Origin: RBG-16-66-20 sp035308765
Lineage (GTDB): Bacteria; Pseudomonadota; Gammaproteobacteria; Burkholderiales; SG8-39
Assembly (NCBI GenBank): GCA_035308765.1
Contig: DATGGA010000012.1
Location: 1-64,000, forward strand
Length of the DNA stretch: 64,000 bases
Reading direction: 5' to 3'
How positions within the stretch are numbered: position 1 is the first letter of the stretch; each line of letters starts with the position of its first letter. The position numbers were made by a program, and so were the translations under genes. The notes beneath the pieces are model-generated. The model was not told the DNA's origin. It made no database searches and worked only from the letters and a program-made list of their open reading frames with translations. This document shows, in pieces, positions 23,599 to 31,937 of this stretch.

Positions 23599-25275
23599 GT
23601 CGGTGATCGCCCCTATGCTGGCAGTCGAAACCAGGCGCATGTATTTCGCCAGCAGGCCGCGCGTGTAGCGCGGCTTCGGCGCCGTCCATTTTTTCCGGCG
23701 CGCGGCGATTTCCTTGGTCGGCACGTTCAGCTGCAGCAGCAGCTTTTTCGCATCGATGGTGATCGAATCGCCTTCCTTTACCAGCGCGATCATGCCGCCC
23801 ATGTAGGCTTCGGGCGCGACGTGCCCGACCACCATGCCCCAGGTGCCGCCGGAGAAGCGCCCGTCGGTCAGCAACCCCACCGATTCGCCCAGTCCCTGGC
23901 CGATCAGCGCCGAAGTGGGCGCGAGCATTTCCTGCATCCCGGGCCCGCCCTTGGGCCCCTCGTAGCGGATCACGAGCACGTCGCCCGGTTTTATTTTCTT
24001 GGCGAGGATCGCTTTCATCGCGGTCGGCTCGGAATCGAAAACGCGCGCCGGCCCCGTGATCGAGATCTTCTTCAGCCCGGTAATTTTCGCCACGCAACCT
24101 TCAGGGGCGAGATTGCCTTTCAGGATCGCCAGGTGGCCCTGCTTGTAGATCGGCCTGGACCAGGACCGGATCACGTCCTGGTCCCTGCGCGGCTCGGCGG
24201 GGATATCCTTCAGCATTTCCGCCATCGTCTTGCCGTGGATGGTCATGCAATCGCCGTGCAGAACGCCGTTCGCCAGCAGGATCTTGAGCACCTGCGGCAC
24301 GCCGCCAGCGCGATGGAAGTCCACCGCAACGTAGCGCCCGGAAGGCTTTAGATCGCACAACACCGGCACCTTGCGGCGCACCCGCTCGAAATCGTCGATG
24401 GTCCATTTCACGTCCGCGGCGGACGCGATCGCGAGGTAGTGCAGTACCGCGTTGGTCGAGCCCCCGGTCGCCATCACGAGCGCGATCGCGTTCTCGATCG
24501 ACTTGCGCGTGATGATGTCGCGCGGCTTGAGATTGCTGCGCACCGCCTCGACCAGGACCCGAGCCGACTCGGCCGCGGAATCCGTCTTCTCGGCATCGGG
24601 CGCCGCCATCTGCGACGAACCGAGCAGGCTCATGCCCAGTGCCTCGAACGAGGACGACATGGTGTTGGCGGTGTACATGCCGCCGCAGGCGCCCACCGAA
24701 GGGCAGGCGTTCTTCTCGATACCGAGAAAGTCCTCCTGGTTCATCTTGCCGGCGCTGAAGGCGCCCACCGCCTCGAACGCGGACACGATGGTGAGATCCA
24801 CGCCCTTCCATTTGCCCGGCTTGATGGTGCCGCCGTAAACGTAGACGCCCGGCACGTTCATCCGCGCGAGCGCCATCATGCCGCCAGGCATGTTCTTGTC
24901 GCAGCCGCCGACGACCAGCGCGCCGTCCATCGCCTGGCCGTTCACCGAGGTCTCGATCGCATCCGCGATCACTTCGCGCGATACCAGCGAGTACTTCATC
25001 GCCTCGGTGCCCATGCCGATGCCATCTGTCACGGTCGGCACGCCGAACACCTGCGGCTTGGCGCCCGCCGCTTCGAGCGCCGCGATCGCGCTGTCGACCA
25101 GCGGCTGGATGCCGGCATTGCAGGGGTTCATCGTCGAATGGCCGTTGGCGACGCCGACGATCGGTTTCTCGAAGTCGCCGTCCTTGAAGCCGACCGCGCG
25201 CAGCATGGCGCGGTTCGGCGAGCGCGCGGGGCCCTGGGTGATGAGTCTGGAGCGCCGGTTGGTGGGGGTCGTCAT
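23587..25275 (-). CDS. ilvD: Dihydroxy-acid dehydratase
   Basis: Fe-S dehydratase of branched-chain amino-acid synthesis that converts 2,3-dihydroxy-isovalerate and -methylvalerate to the 2-oxo acids. 562 residues. The cluster cysteines are C52 (NPCNAGIQ), C125 (GGCDKNMPG) and C197 (VGACGGMYTANTM); the C-terminal substrate region GRFSGGTWGMVVGHV is intact. ATG at 25275 is clear: AGGAGG lies 5 nt upstream, so the longer frame to 25344 is rejected. The short family version (about 560 residues) fits the betaproteobacterial type. Divergent from a LysR gene with inverted repeats in between. Confidence 0.96.
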   Translation of the reverse strand: MTTPTNRRSRLITQGPARSPNRAMLRAVGFKDGDFEKPIVGVANGHSTMNPCNAGIQPLVDSAIAALEAAGAKPQVFGVPTVTDGIGMGTEAMKYSLVSREVIADAIETSVNGQAMDGALVVGGCDKNMPGGMMALARMNVPGVYVYGGTIKPGKWKGVDLTIVSAFEAVGAFSAGKMNQEDFLGIEKNACPSVGACGGMYTANTMSSSFEALGMSLLGSSQMAAPDAEKTDSAAESARVLVEAVRSNLKPRDIITRKSIENAIALVMATGGSTNAVLHYLAIASAADVKWTIDDFERVRRKVPVLCDLKPSGRYVAVDFHRAGGVPQVLKILLANGVLHGDCMTIHGKTMAEMLKDIPAEPRRDQDVIRSWSRPIYKQGHLAILKGNLAPEGCVAKITGLKKISITGPARVFDSEPTAMKAILAKKIKPGDVLVIRYEGPKGGPGMQEMLAPTSALIGQGLGESVGLLTDGRFSGGTWGMVVGHVAPEAYMGGMIALVKEGDSITIDAKKLLLQLNVPTKEIAARRKKWTAPKPRYTRGLLAKYMRLVSTASIGAITDSEA

Positions 25276-25315
25276 GGTTTCCTCCTGGGGATGCGACGAG
25301 TCTAAGCGATGCTTC

Positions 25316-25332
25316 GTATTGCAATCCAATAC
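25316..25332. promoter_or_regulatory. LysR-type operator between ilvD and lysR-like gene
   Basis: GTATTG (25316-25321) N5 CAATAC (25327-25332) is a perfect inverted repeat, containing ATTG-N5-CAAT, which fits the interrupted-dyad form of LysR-type sites (T-N11-A within a dyad). It lies between the divergent ilvD and lysR-like starts, the standard place for a LysR activation site. A TACAAT -10-like box for the lysR gene overlaps its end (25330-25335). Confidence 0.55.
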
Positions 25333-25350
25333 AATAGAAGCCACTTATTA

Positions 25351-25365
25351 ATACCTGTTAGGTAT
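25351..25365. promoter_or_regulatory. Second inverted repeat overlapping the lysR start codon
   Basis: ATACC (25351-25355) TGTTA GGTAT (25361-25365) is a perfect 5-bp inverted repeat that covers the ATG of the regulator. Binding here would block its own translation region or transcription, as in autorepression. It also replaces a normal Shine-Dalgarno region. Confidence 0.4.
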
Positions 25366-26266
25366 GAAGACGCTCGAGTTGCGGCAGTTGCGCCATTTCA
25401 TCGCCGTCGCCGAAAGCCTGCACTTCGGCCGCGCCGCGGCCGCGCTGCACATTTCCCAGCCGCCGCTGTCGCGCTCGATCCAGGATCTGGAGCAGCGCCT
25501 TGGCGCGACGCTGCTCGAGCGCACGCGTCGGCGCGTCGAACTGACGCCCGCCGGAACGCGCTTTCTCGAGGAAGCCAAGCGCCTGCTGCTGCAGCTCGAG
25601 CGCGCGGTGCTGGATGCGGGAAGCATGGCCGCCGGCGACAGTGGGCGGCTGCGCCTCGGTTTCGTTTCGCTCGCCGACTACGGCGTGCTGCCGGGCCTGC
25701 TCAAGGCATACAAGGCGGCCAAGCCCGGCATCTCGCTTGCCTTGCGCGAAATGCTGTCCCCTGAGCAGGCGGTAGCGCTGACTGCCGGGGAACTTGATTT
25801 TGGCCTGCTGCTGCCGCCCGTGGCCGGCGACCTGGAACATGTCACGGTGCAGCGCGAGCGATTTCTCGCTGCGCTGCCGTCGGAACACCGGCTCGCGCGC
25901 AAGCGCGGCCGGCTGGCGATGCGCGAGCTGGCGCAGGAAAGCTTCGTCATGGTGCCGCGCGCGATTGCGCCCGGGCTCTACGACATCGTCGCCGGACTTG
26001 CCGCGCGCGCGGGCTTCTCTCCCAGGGTCGCGCAGGAGGCGATCCAGATGCAGACCGTGGTCAGCCTGGTTTCAAGCGGCCTGGGCATCGCCATCGTGCC
26101 GGCATCGGTCGCCAATCTGGGCCGGCGGGGCGTCGCCTATCGCGAACTGGCCGACAGCCATCCGCGGCTCGACCTCTGGCTTGCATGGCGCCGCGGCGCG
26201 CTCGGCATCCCCGGCGGCGCCGCGGGCCGTGATTTCGTGCGCCAGGCGCGGCGCATCGCGGGCTAA
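25364..26266 (+). CDS. LysR-family transcriptional regulator
   Basis: 300 residues. The N-terminal winged HTH (about 5-64: LELRQLRHFIAVAESLHFGRAAAALHISQPPLSRSI in outline) is canonical, followed by the linker helix and a periplasmic-binding-protein-like effector domain (about 93-298) with RLRLGFVSLADYGVLPGLL and LVSSGLGIAIVPASVA. It resembles the CbbR/BenM/CatM general group; the effector cannot be named. Divergence from ilvD with inverted repeats in the 88-nt gap suggests that it controls ilvD and itself. Confidence 0.93.
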   Translation: MKTLELRQLRHFIAVAESLHFGRAAAALHISQPPLSRSIQDLEQRLGATLLERTRRRVELTPAGTRFLEEAKRLLLQLERAVLDAGSMAAGDSGRLRLGFVSLADYGVLPGLLKAYKAAKPGISLALREMLSPEQAVALTAGELDFGLLLPPVAGDLEHVTVQRERFLAALPSEHRLARKRGRLAMRELAQESFVMVPRAIAPGLYDIVAGLAARAGFSPRVAQEAIQMQTVVSLVSSGLGIAIVPASVANLGRRGVAYRELADSHPRLDLWLAWRRGALGIPGGAAGRDFVRQARRIAG

Positions 26267-26290
26267 TCGCGCTAATCTGCGCCAGCAACC

Positions 26291-27064
26291 ATGCTGATCC
26301 ACCCGGACTTCGACCCGATCGTATTCAAACTAGGGCCTCTGGCCGTGCGCTGGTACGGGCTCATGTACCTCGCCGGCTTCGCCGCGGCGTGGTGGCTGGG
26401 TACGCGCCGTATTTCGCAAGGCCGGGTCCTGATCACCCGCGAACAGTTCGAGGACGTGCTGTTCGGCGCCATCGTCGGCGTGATCCTCGGCGGCCGCCTC
26501 GGCTACGTGATGTTCTACAAGCCCGCGTACTACCTCGGCCACCCGCTCGAGATATTCGCCATCTGGCAGGGCGGAATGTCGTTTCACGGCGGCTTTCTGG
26601 GCGTGCTGGTTGCCATGGCCTTCGTCGCGCACCGGCAGCGCCTGAACTGGTGGGACGTGATGGATTTCGTCGCGCCGCTGGTGCCGATCGGCATCGCCGC
26701 GGGCCGGCTGGGCAATTTCATCAACGGCGAACTCTGGGGTCGCGTCACCGACGTACCCTGGGGCATGGTGTTCCGCGGCGCGGGCAACCTGCCGCGCCAT
26801 CCGTCCGAGCTTTACGAAATGGCGCTGGAGGGCTTCGTACTGTTTGCGCTACTGTGGTGGTTCTCCTCGCGCCCGCGGCCGCGCATGCAGGTCTCGGCAC
26901 TGTTCCTCGTCGGCTACGGAGTGTTCCGCTGCATCTGCGAACTCACGCGCGAGCCGGACAATTTCCTCGGCTTTCTCGCCTTCGGCTTAACGATGGGCCA
27001 ATGGCTCAGCCTGCCGATGATCGTTGCGGGGGTCTGGCTTTTCCTGCGCGCCCGCGGACGCTAG
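26291..27064 (+). CDS. lgt: Phosphatidylglycerol:prolipoprotein diacylglyceryl transferase
   Basis: Inner-membrane enzyme that attaches diacylglycerol to the lipobox cysteine, the first step of lipoprotein maturation. 257 residues, seven TM helices. Motifs: RWYGLMYLAGF, SFHGGFLG (His of the active site), the signature AAGRLGNFINGELWGR, and HPSELYEM. Several lipoproteins in this window (binding protein at 21257, two behind atpC) would be its substrates. It follows the LysR gene by 24 nt and is convergent with the FAD/Fe-S dehydrogenase. Confidence 0.95.
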   Translation: MLIHPDFDPIVFKLGPLAVRWYGLMYLAGFAAAWWLGTRRISQGRVLITREQFEDVLFGAIVGVILGGRLGYVMFYKPAYYLGHPLEIFAIWQGGMSFHGGFLGVLVAMAFVAHRQRLNWWDVMDFVAPLVPIGIAAGRLGNFINGELWGRVTDVPWGMVFRGAGNLPRHPSELYEMALEGFVLFALLWWFSSRPRPRMQVSALFLVGYGVFRCICELTREPDNFLGFLAFGLTMGQWLSLPMIVAGVWLFLRARGR

Positions 27065-27067
27065 AGG

Positions 27068-29932
27068 TCAGGCCAGCGCCTGTTCCAGTACACGGGCTAC
27101 ATGCTGCGCCTCTCGATGCGCCCCATGCTCGATCTGAGCCCGGCAGCTGGTGCCATCAGCCACGATCAGGGTATCTGCTGAGGCTTTGCGTACCGCAGGC
27201 AGCAAGCCCACCTCGCCCATTTTCATCGACACATCGTAGTGCTCGGCCTCGTAGCCGAAGCTGCCGGCCATACCGCAGCAACTGGACTCGACGGTCTGGA
27301 CGTTGAGTCCGGGCACAAGTTTCAGCGTTTTTTCCACTGCGGACATCGCGCCGAACGCTTTCTGGTGGCAATGCCCGTGGAGCAGAGCCTGCTTGCCGAT
27401 GGATTTCAATTTCAGGTTCAGGCGGCCGGCATCCGCTTCGTTCGAGAGGAATTCCTCGAGCAGGAAGGAGTTTTTCGCCATCGCTTCCGTCCCGGGCAGC
27501 AGCACGCTGTATTCGTCGCGCAGCGTGAACAGACATGAAGGTTCGAGACCGATTATCGGAACGCCGTGGGCCAACCACGGTTGCAGGGCATGTAAAACGC
27601 GCCTCGCCTCGGCTTTCGCTTCTTCGACCAGCCCGGCGGAGAGGAAGGTGCGCCCGCAGCACAGCGGCCGGCCGCCTTCGCGCGCCTGCGCGATGTGCAC
27701 CCGGTAGCCGCCCGCCTGCAGGACCCGGATGGCGGCACGAATGTTTTCGGGTTCGAAGTAACGATTGAAGGTGTCGGCGAGGAGTACGACCTCCCGGCCG
27801 CCGCTTTTCGCCCATGCCCTGTCGATGAAGCGGTTGCGCCGCCAGGCAGGCAGCGCGCGTTTCGCCGTGAATCCGGCAAAACTGCCGAACAACTGCATTG
27901 CCAGGTTTGCGAGCGGCGCCACCGTCGCCGCGAGGGGCGCGTAGCGCGGCAGGTATGCGACCGCACGGTCGCGCAGCGTCAGGCCGTGGCCGGCGCGATG
28001 GTGCGCCAGGAATTCGATTTTCATGCGCGCCATGTCGACGCCTGTCGGGCATTCACGCTTGCAACCCTTGCACGAGACGCAAAGATCGAGCGCTTCCTTT
28101 ACCGAAGAGTCCGGATCGGAACCCAGTTGCCCGGACAGCGCCAGGCGCAGCGTATTGGCGCGGCCGCGCGTGAGATGCTTTTCGTCGCGCGTGACGCGAT
28201 AGGAGGGGCACATGGTGCCGGCGTCGAACTTGCGGCAGTGGCCGTTGTTGTTGCACATCTCCACGGCCTTATCCAGGCCGCCCCATTCCGACCAGTCGAG
28301 CGCCGGCGGCGGCAGCGTGGTCCCGTAGCCCGGCTTGAAGCGGAACAGGGATCTATCGTCCATCTTCGATGGTGCGACGATCTTGCCGGGATTCATCAGG
28401 CCGCGAGGGTCGAGCCAGGACTTGATCTCACCCAGCGCGGCGGTGAGCCGCGGGCCGAAGAAAGGCGCGATCCATTCCGAGCGCACCAGGCCGTCGCCGT
28501 GCTCCCCCGAGTAGGCGCCCTTGTACTGCTTGACCATGGCGCAGGCCTCCTCGGCGATGGCGCGCATTTTTTCCGCGCCGTCGCGCCGCATGTCGAGGAT
28601 CGGCCGCACGTGCAGCGTGCCCACCGACGCATGGGCATACCAGGTGCCGCGCGTGCCGTGCTTTTCGAACACCCTGGTCAGGCGGTCGGTGTACTCGGCG
28701 AGATGTTCCAGCGGTACAGCGCAATCTTCGATGAAGGACACGGGCTTGCCGTCACCCTTCATCGACATCATGATGTTCAGCCCCGCTTTGCGGACTTCCC
28801 ACAGATCCTTCTGCTGCTTGGCGTCGGTGATCTCGACCACGCTTCCAGGCAGGCCAAGATCGCCCATCAGCTGAACCAGTTGTTTCAGCTTCTGGCTCTG
28901 AGTTTCTTCCCCGGAGAATTCCACCAGCAGGATGGCGTCCGGATCGCCCTTGATGAACGCGTCGACGATGTTGCGGAATGCGCCGATCTCCCGTGCCAGA
29001 CCGATCATAGTGCGGTCCACCAGTTCCACTGCCGAGGGGCCGAGCTTGATGATGTGCTGCGTCAGCTCCATCGCGGTGTAGAACTTCGGGAAGTGCACCA
29101 CACCGAGAGAGAGCGCGGACGGTAGCGGCGAGAGCTTGAGCAGGATCTGCTCGAACCAGGCGAGCGTGCCCTCCGAGCCGACCAACAGATGCGCCGCGTT
29201 GGCGTACGGCGGACCGAGATGATCGAGGTTGTAGCCGGCGACTTTGCGCAGCAGCTTGGGGAAGCGGGCTTCGATTTCTTGCTTCTCGCGTTCATACAGG
29301 AATTGCAGTTTTTTCTTCAGTTCTTCGTATTTCTTGTTGGACGAGCTTTCATTCAAAGGGCCAAAACGCCAACGGTCACCCTGGGTGGTAACGGCATCGA
29401 TGGCGAGCACGTTGTGCACCATGTTGCCGTAAGCGATCGAGCGCGAGCCGCAGGAATTGTTGCCCGCCATGCCGCCCAGGGTCGCCTGGGCGCTGGTGGA
29501 AACGTCTACGGGGAACCACAGGCCGTGCGCGCGCAGCTTCGCGTTCAGCGCATCCAGCACCAGTCCCGGCTGGACGAGCGCAGTGCGCGAACCGGCGTCG
29601 ATTTCGATTAGCCGATCGAGATATTTTGAATCGTCGATCACCAGCGCCGCACCGACCGTCTGGCCGCACTGCGAGCTGCCGGCACCGCGCGGCAGGATCG
29701 GGATGCCTTGTTCTGCAGCGATGGCGATCGTCGCGCGTGCGGCTTCCGCCGTGCGCGGCACAACCACGCCGATCGGCTCAATCTGGTAGATGGATGCATC
29801 GGTGGAATAGCGGCCGCGCGACGCCGCGTCGAACAGCACTTCGCCGTCGACTTCGCGCCGCAGGCGCGCCGCAAGCGACGAATCACCCGGTTTTGCAGCC
29901 ACCATCCTGACCGGGAAAGACGCCGCGCTCAC
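27068..29932 (-). CDS. FAD-linked oxidase / 4Fe-4S dehydrogenase fusion (D-2-hydroxy-acid dehydrogenase type)
   Basis: 954 residues. Domains: FAD-binding type 4 (about 45-190, with PRGAGSSQCGQTV and GGMAGNNSCGSRSIAYGN), FAD-oxidase C-terminal (about 215-520), a ferredoxin-like block with CNNNGHC and CVSCKGCKRECPTGVD (about 560-650), and a heterodisulfide-reductase-like CCG block (LCCGRTF, HGHCHQKA, SSCCGMAGSFG; about 760-910). This equals a GlcD plus GlcF fusion as in YdiJ and Dld-II-like enzymes that oxidise D-lactate or D-2-hydroxyglutarate and feed the quinone pool. The GTG start forms a GTGA overlap with the GntR stop; an ATG 9 codons later is an alternative. The substrate is not determined. 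Confidence 0.9.
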   Translation of the reverse strand: MSAASFPVRMVAAKPGDSSLAARLRREVDGEVLFDAASRGRYSTDASIYQIEPIGVVVPRTAEAARATIAIAAEQGIPILPRGAGSSQCGQTVGAALVIDDSKYLDRLIEIDAGSRTALVQPGLVLDALNAKLRAHGLWFPVDVSTSAQATLGGMAGNNSCGSRSIAYGNMVHNVLAIDAVTTQGDRWRFGPLNESSSNKKYEELKKKLQFLYEREKQEIEARFPKLLRKVAGYNLDHLGPPYANAAHLLVGSEGTLAWFEQILLKLSPLPSALSLGVVHFPKFYTAMELTQHIIKLGPSAVELVDRTMIGLAREIGAFRNIVDAFIKGDPDAILLVEFSGEETQSQKLKQLVQLMGDLGLPGSVVEITDAKQQKDLWEVRKAGLNIMMSMKGDGKPVSFIEDCAVPLEHLAEYTDRLTRVFEKHGTRGTWYAHASVGTLHVRPILDMRRDGAEKMRAIAEEACAMVKQYKGAYSGEHGDGLVRSEWIAPFFGPRLTAALGEIKSWLDPRGLMNPGKIVAPSKMDDRSLFRFKPGYGTTLPPPALDWSEWGGLDKAVEMCNNNGHCRKFDAGTMCPSYRVTRDEKHLTRGRANTLRLALSGQLGSDPDSSVKEALDLCVSCKGCKRECPTGVDMARMKIEFLAHHRAGHGLTLRDRAVAYLPRYAPLAATVAPLANLAMQLFGSFAGFTAKRALPAWRRNRFIDRAWAKSGGREVVLLADTFNRYFEPENIRAAIRVLQAGGYRVHIAQAREGGRPLCCGRTFLSAGLVEEAKAEARRVLHALQPWLAHGVPIIGLEPSCLFTLRDEYSVLLPGTEAMAKNSFLLEEFLSNEADAGRLNLKLKSIGKQALLHGHCHQKAFGAMSAVEKTLKLVPGLNVQTVESSCCGMAGSFGYEAEHYDVSMKMGEVGLLPAVRKASADTLIVADGTSCRAQIEHGAHREAQHVARVLEQALA

Positions 29933-30609
29933 GCGGCGTGGCGCGTCGGGATGGCGGCGAGCACGCTGGACAGTTTGTGCGCGAGGTGCTCCGAGAGCAG
30001 CGCCCTGATGCGCTTGACGTCCCTCGCTGCAAGCGCAGCGAGGATTTCCTCGTGTTCGCGCACCGCGTCGGCCCAGCGTTCCTTCGACAGGTTGGCCATG
30101 TAGCGGGCGCGCTGCATGGCACCGTTCAACTGCCGGTAAGTATTGTAGAGCACCGCGTTGCTGGAATACTTCACGATCTTCAGATGGATCGCCTGGTTAA
30201 ACTTGAAATACCCGGCGAGATCGCCGCGCGCATGGTAAGCCAGCATCTCGTAGTGCAAAGCGCGAATTTCGTTGATCTGGGCGTCGGTCGCCTTCAGGCA
30301 GGCGAGTTCCCCGGCGAGCGCATCGAGCGCGCCCATCACGGCCAGGGTCTCCGACAACCGGACCGGATCCAGTTGCGAAACGATGGCGCCGCGGTTGGGG
30401 AGCAACTCGACCAAGCCCTCCGTGGCGAGTACCTTGAAGGCTTCACGCAAAGGGGTGCGGGATACTCCCAGTTGGGCCGTCAGCAAGCGCTCGTTCAACC
30501 GGCCGCCAGCAGGAAGACGCCCCTGAATAATCAGGTCGCGCAGGCGGTCAGTTGCCTCCTCATGGAGAGGCCGTCGAACGATCAGCGTTGGCTCTTGCGG
30601 ATTGTCCAT
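29929..30609 (-). CDS. GntR-family regulator, FadR/FCD subfamily
   Basis: 226 residues: winged HTH (about 15-75, with LIIQGRLPAGGRLNERLLTAQLGVSR in outline and TPLREAFKVLATEGLV) followed by an all-helical FCD ligand domain (about 85-215) whose metal/ligand histidines appear in NQAIHLKIV and VREHEEILAAL. FCD members sense organic acids and usually repress. ATG at 30609 is preferred; a TTG 6 codons upstream lies inside a perfect inverted repeat. It is translationally coupled to the FAD/Fe-S dehydrogenase and divergent from the aminotransferase operon, so it likely controls both sides. Confidence 0.92.
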   Translation of the reverse strand: MDNPQEPTLIVRRPLHEEATDRLRDLIIQGRLPAGGRLNERLLTAQLGVSRTPLREAFKVLATEGLVELLPNRGAIVSQLDPVRLSETLAVMGALDALAGELACLKATDAQINEIRALHYEMLAYHARGDLAGYFKFNQAIHLKIVKYSSNAVLYNTYRQLNGAMQRARYMANLSKERWADAVREHEEILAALAARDVKRIRALLSEHLAHKLSSVLAAIPTRHAA

Positions 30610-30629
30610 TTTGTATGCAGAATACAAAA
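30609..30629. promoter_or_regulatory. GntR-type operator (8-bp perfect inverted repeat)
   Basis: TTTTGTAT (30609-30616) GCAGA ATACAAAA (30622-30629) is a perfect dyad with 5-nt spacer, at the start codon of the GntR gene itself. The TTGTAT...ATACAA core fits the TNGT-N-ACNA pattern of FadR-subfamily sites. The first 11 bases, TTTTGTATGCA, recur at 30680-30690, just before the aminotransferase start. Confidence 0.55.
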
Positions 30630-30665
30630 AATATAGACTCAGCGCAACAACTAGCCCTTATGTTG

Positions 30666-30690
30666 CGCACAATGTGCGTTTTTGTATGCA
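30666..30690. promoter_or_regulatory. Second control region: CGCAC/GTGCG dyad and repeated TTTTGTATGCA
   Basis: CGCAC (30666-30670) AAT GTGCG (30674-30678) is an inverted repeat, followed at 30680-30690 by a second copy of the TTTTGTATGCA half-site found in the main dyad. They lie 17-41 nt upstream of the aminotransferase ATG and could be the downstream half of a repressor-binding region spanning the divergent promoters. Confidence 0.4.
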
Positions 30691-30706
30691 ATATATGGAG
30701 GCGAGG

Positions 30707-31903
30707 ATGACCAGAGTGGCCGGACGCCATTTTCTCCAGATTCCCGGACCAACCAATGTTCCAGATCGGGTACTGCGCGCGATCGATTTTCCGACCATGG
30801 ACCACCGCAGTCCCGACTTCGGCCAGCTAGGCAAGACGGTATTGGAAGGCATGAAGCGCGTATTCAAGACCAGCTCCCACGTGGTGATTTATCCGGCCTC
30901 CGGAACCGGCGCTTGGGAAGCCGCGCTGGTCAACACGCTTTCGCCGGGCGACAAGGTGCTGATGTACGAAACCGGGCATTTCGCGACCCTGTGGCAAAAG
31001 ATGGCCAAGCGCCTGGGCCTGGAGCCGGAATTCATCGCCGGCGACTGGCGCAGCGGCGCCGACCCGCAGGCGATCGAAGCCCGCCTGCGCGAAGACAAGG
31101 CGCATGCCATCAAGGCGGTGTGCGTGGTCCACAACGAAACCGCGACAGGCGCCGTGTCGCGCATCAGCGAAGTACGGCGTGCGATCGACGCCGCCAAGCA
31201 TCCGGCGCTTTTCCTGGTGGACACGATCTCCTCGCTCGGCTCGATCGACTACCGACACGATGAATGGGGCGTCGACGTCACCGTCGGCGGCTCGCAGAAA
31301 GGATTGATGCTGCCGCCGGGCCTGTCTTTCAACGCCATCTCGGCAAAGGCGCTGACGGCGTCGAAGGCGTCGAAGCTGGCGCGCAGCTTCTGGGACTGGG
31401 GCGAAATGATCGCCAGCAACAAGGATGGATATTTCCCGTATACGCCAGCGACCAACCTGCTCTATGGCCTGCGCGAATCGCTCAAGATGCTGCTCGAGGA
31501 GGAAGGCCTGGAGAACGTGTTCGCGCGCCACCAGCGCCACGCCGAGGCGACGCGGCGCGCGGTGCGCGCCTGGGGGCTGGAGGTCCTGGCGAAAAATCCC
31601 GCCGAATATTCCGGGTCGCTCACCGCCGTGCTGCTGCCTTCGGGCCACGACGCCGACCGGGTGAGAACACTGATTCTCGAACATTTCGACATGTCGCTCG
31701 GCACGGGCCTAGGCAAGCTCGCCGGCAAGGTATTCCGCATCGGCCACCTGGGCGATTTCAATGATCTGACGCTCATGGGTACACTCGCAGGATGCGAGAT
31801 GGGCCTGGAGCTCGCAGGCGTTCCAATCAAGAAGGAAGGCGTACAGGCGGCGATGGATTACCTTGCGGGCTGCGCCAAGACGCCGGCACGGCAAGCTGCC
31901 TAG
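30707..31903 (+). CDS. Class V aminotransferase (serine/alanine-glyoxylate type)
   Basis: 398 residues, PLP enzyme. The PLP lysine is K198 in VGGSQKGLMLPPG and the ring-nitrogen aspartate is D172 in LFLVDTISSLGS; the N-terminal QIPGPTNVPDRVL and substrate-site region are those of serine-glyoxylate and alanine-glyoxylate aminotransferases. ATG at 30707 is set by GGAGGCGAGG directly upstream; the frame is open to 30602 but would run through the operator region. First gene of a plus-strand unit with tctCBA and a crotonase. A role in nitrogen removal from an imported amino or keto acid is inferred. Confidence 0.88.
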   Translation: MTRVAGRHFLQIPGPTNVPDRVLRAIDFPTMDHRSPDFGQLGKTVLEGMKRVFKTSSHVVIYPASGTGAWEAALVNTLSPGDKVLMYETGHFATLWQKMAKRLGLEPEFIAGDWRSGADPQAIEARLREDKAHAIKAVCVVHNETATGAVSRISEVRRAIDAAKHPALFLVDTISSLGSIDYRHDEWGVDVTVGGSQKGLMLPPGLSFNAISAKALTASKASKLARSFWDWGEMIASNKDGYFPYTPATNLLYGLRESLKMLLEEEGLENVFARHQRHAEATRRAVRAWGLEVLAKNPAEYSGSLTAVLLPSGHDADRVRTLILEHFDMSLGTGLGKLAGKVFRIGHLGDFNDLTLMGTLAGCEMGLELAGVPIKKEGVQAAMDYLAGCAKTPARQAA

Positions 31904-31937
31904 GCAATTTCGCAAACCCAAAAAAAGGAGGAGTGAC

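Noticed and set aside
27695..29125. 476-codon open frame antisense to the FAD/Fe-S dehydrogenase
   Set aside because: Overlaps a well-supported enzyme completely, with no start signal or family motif.
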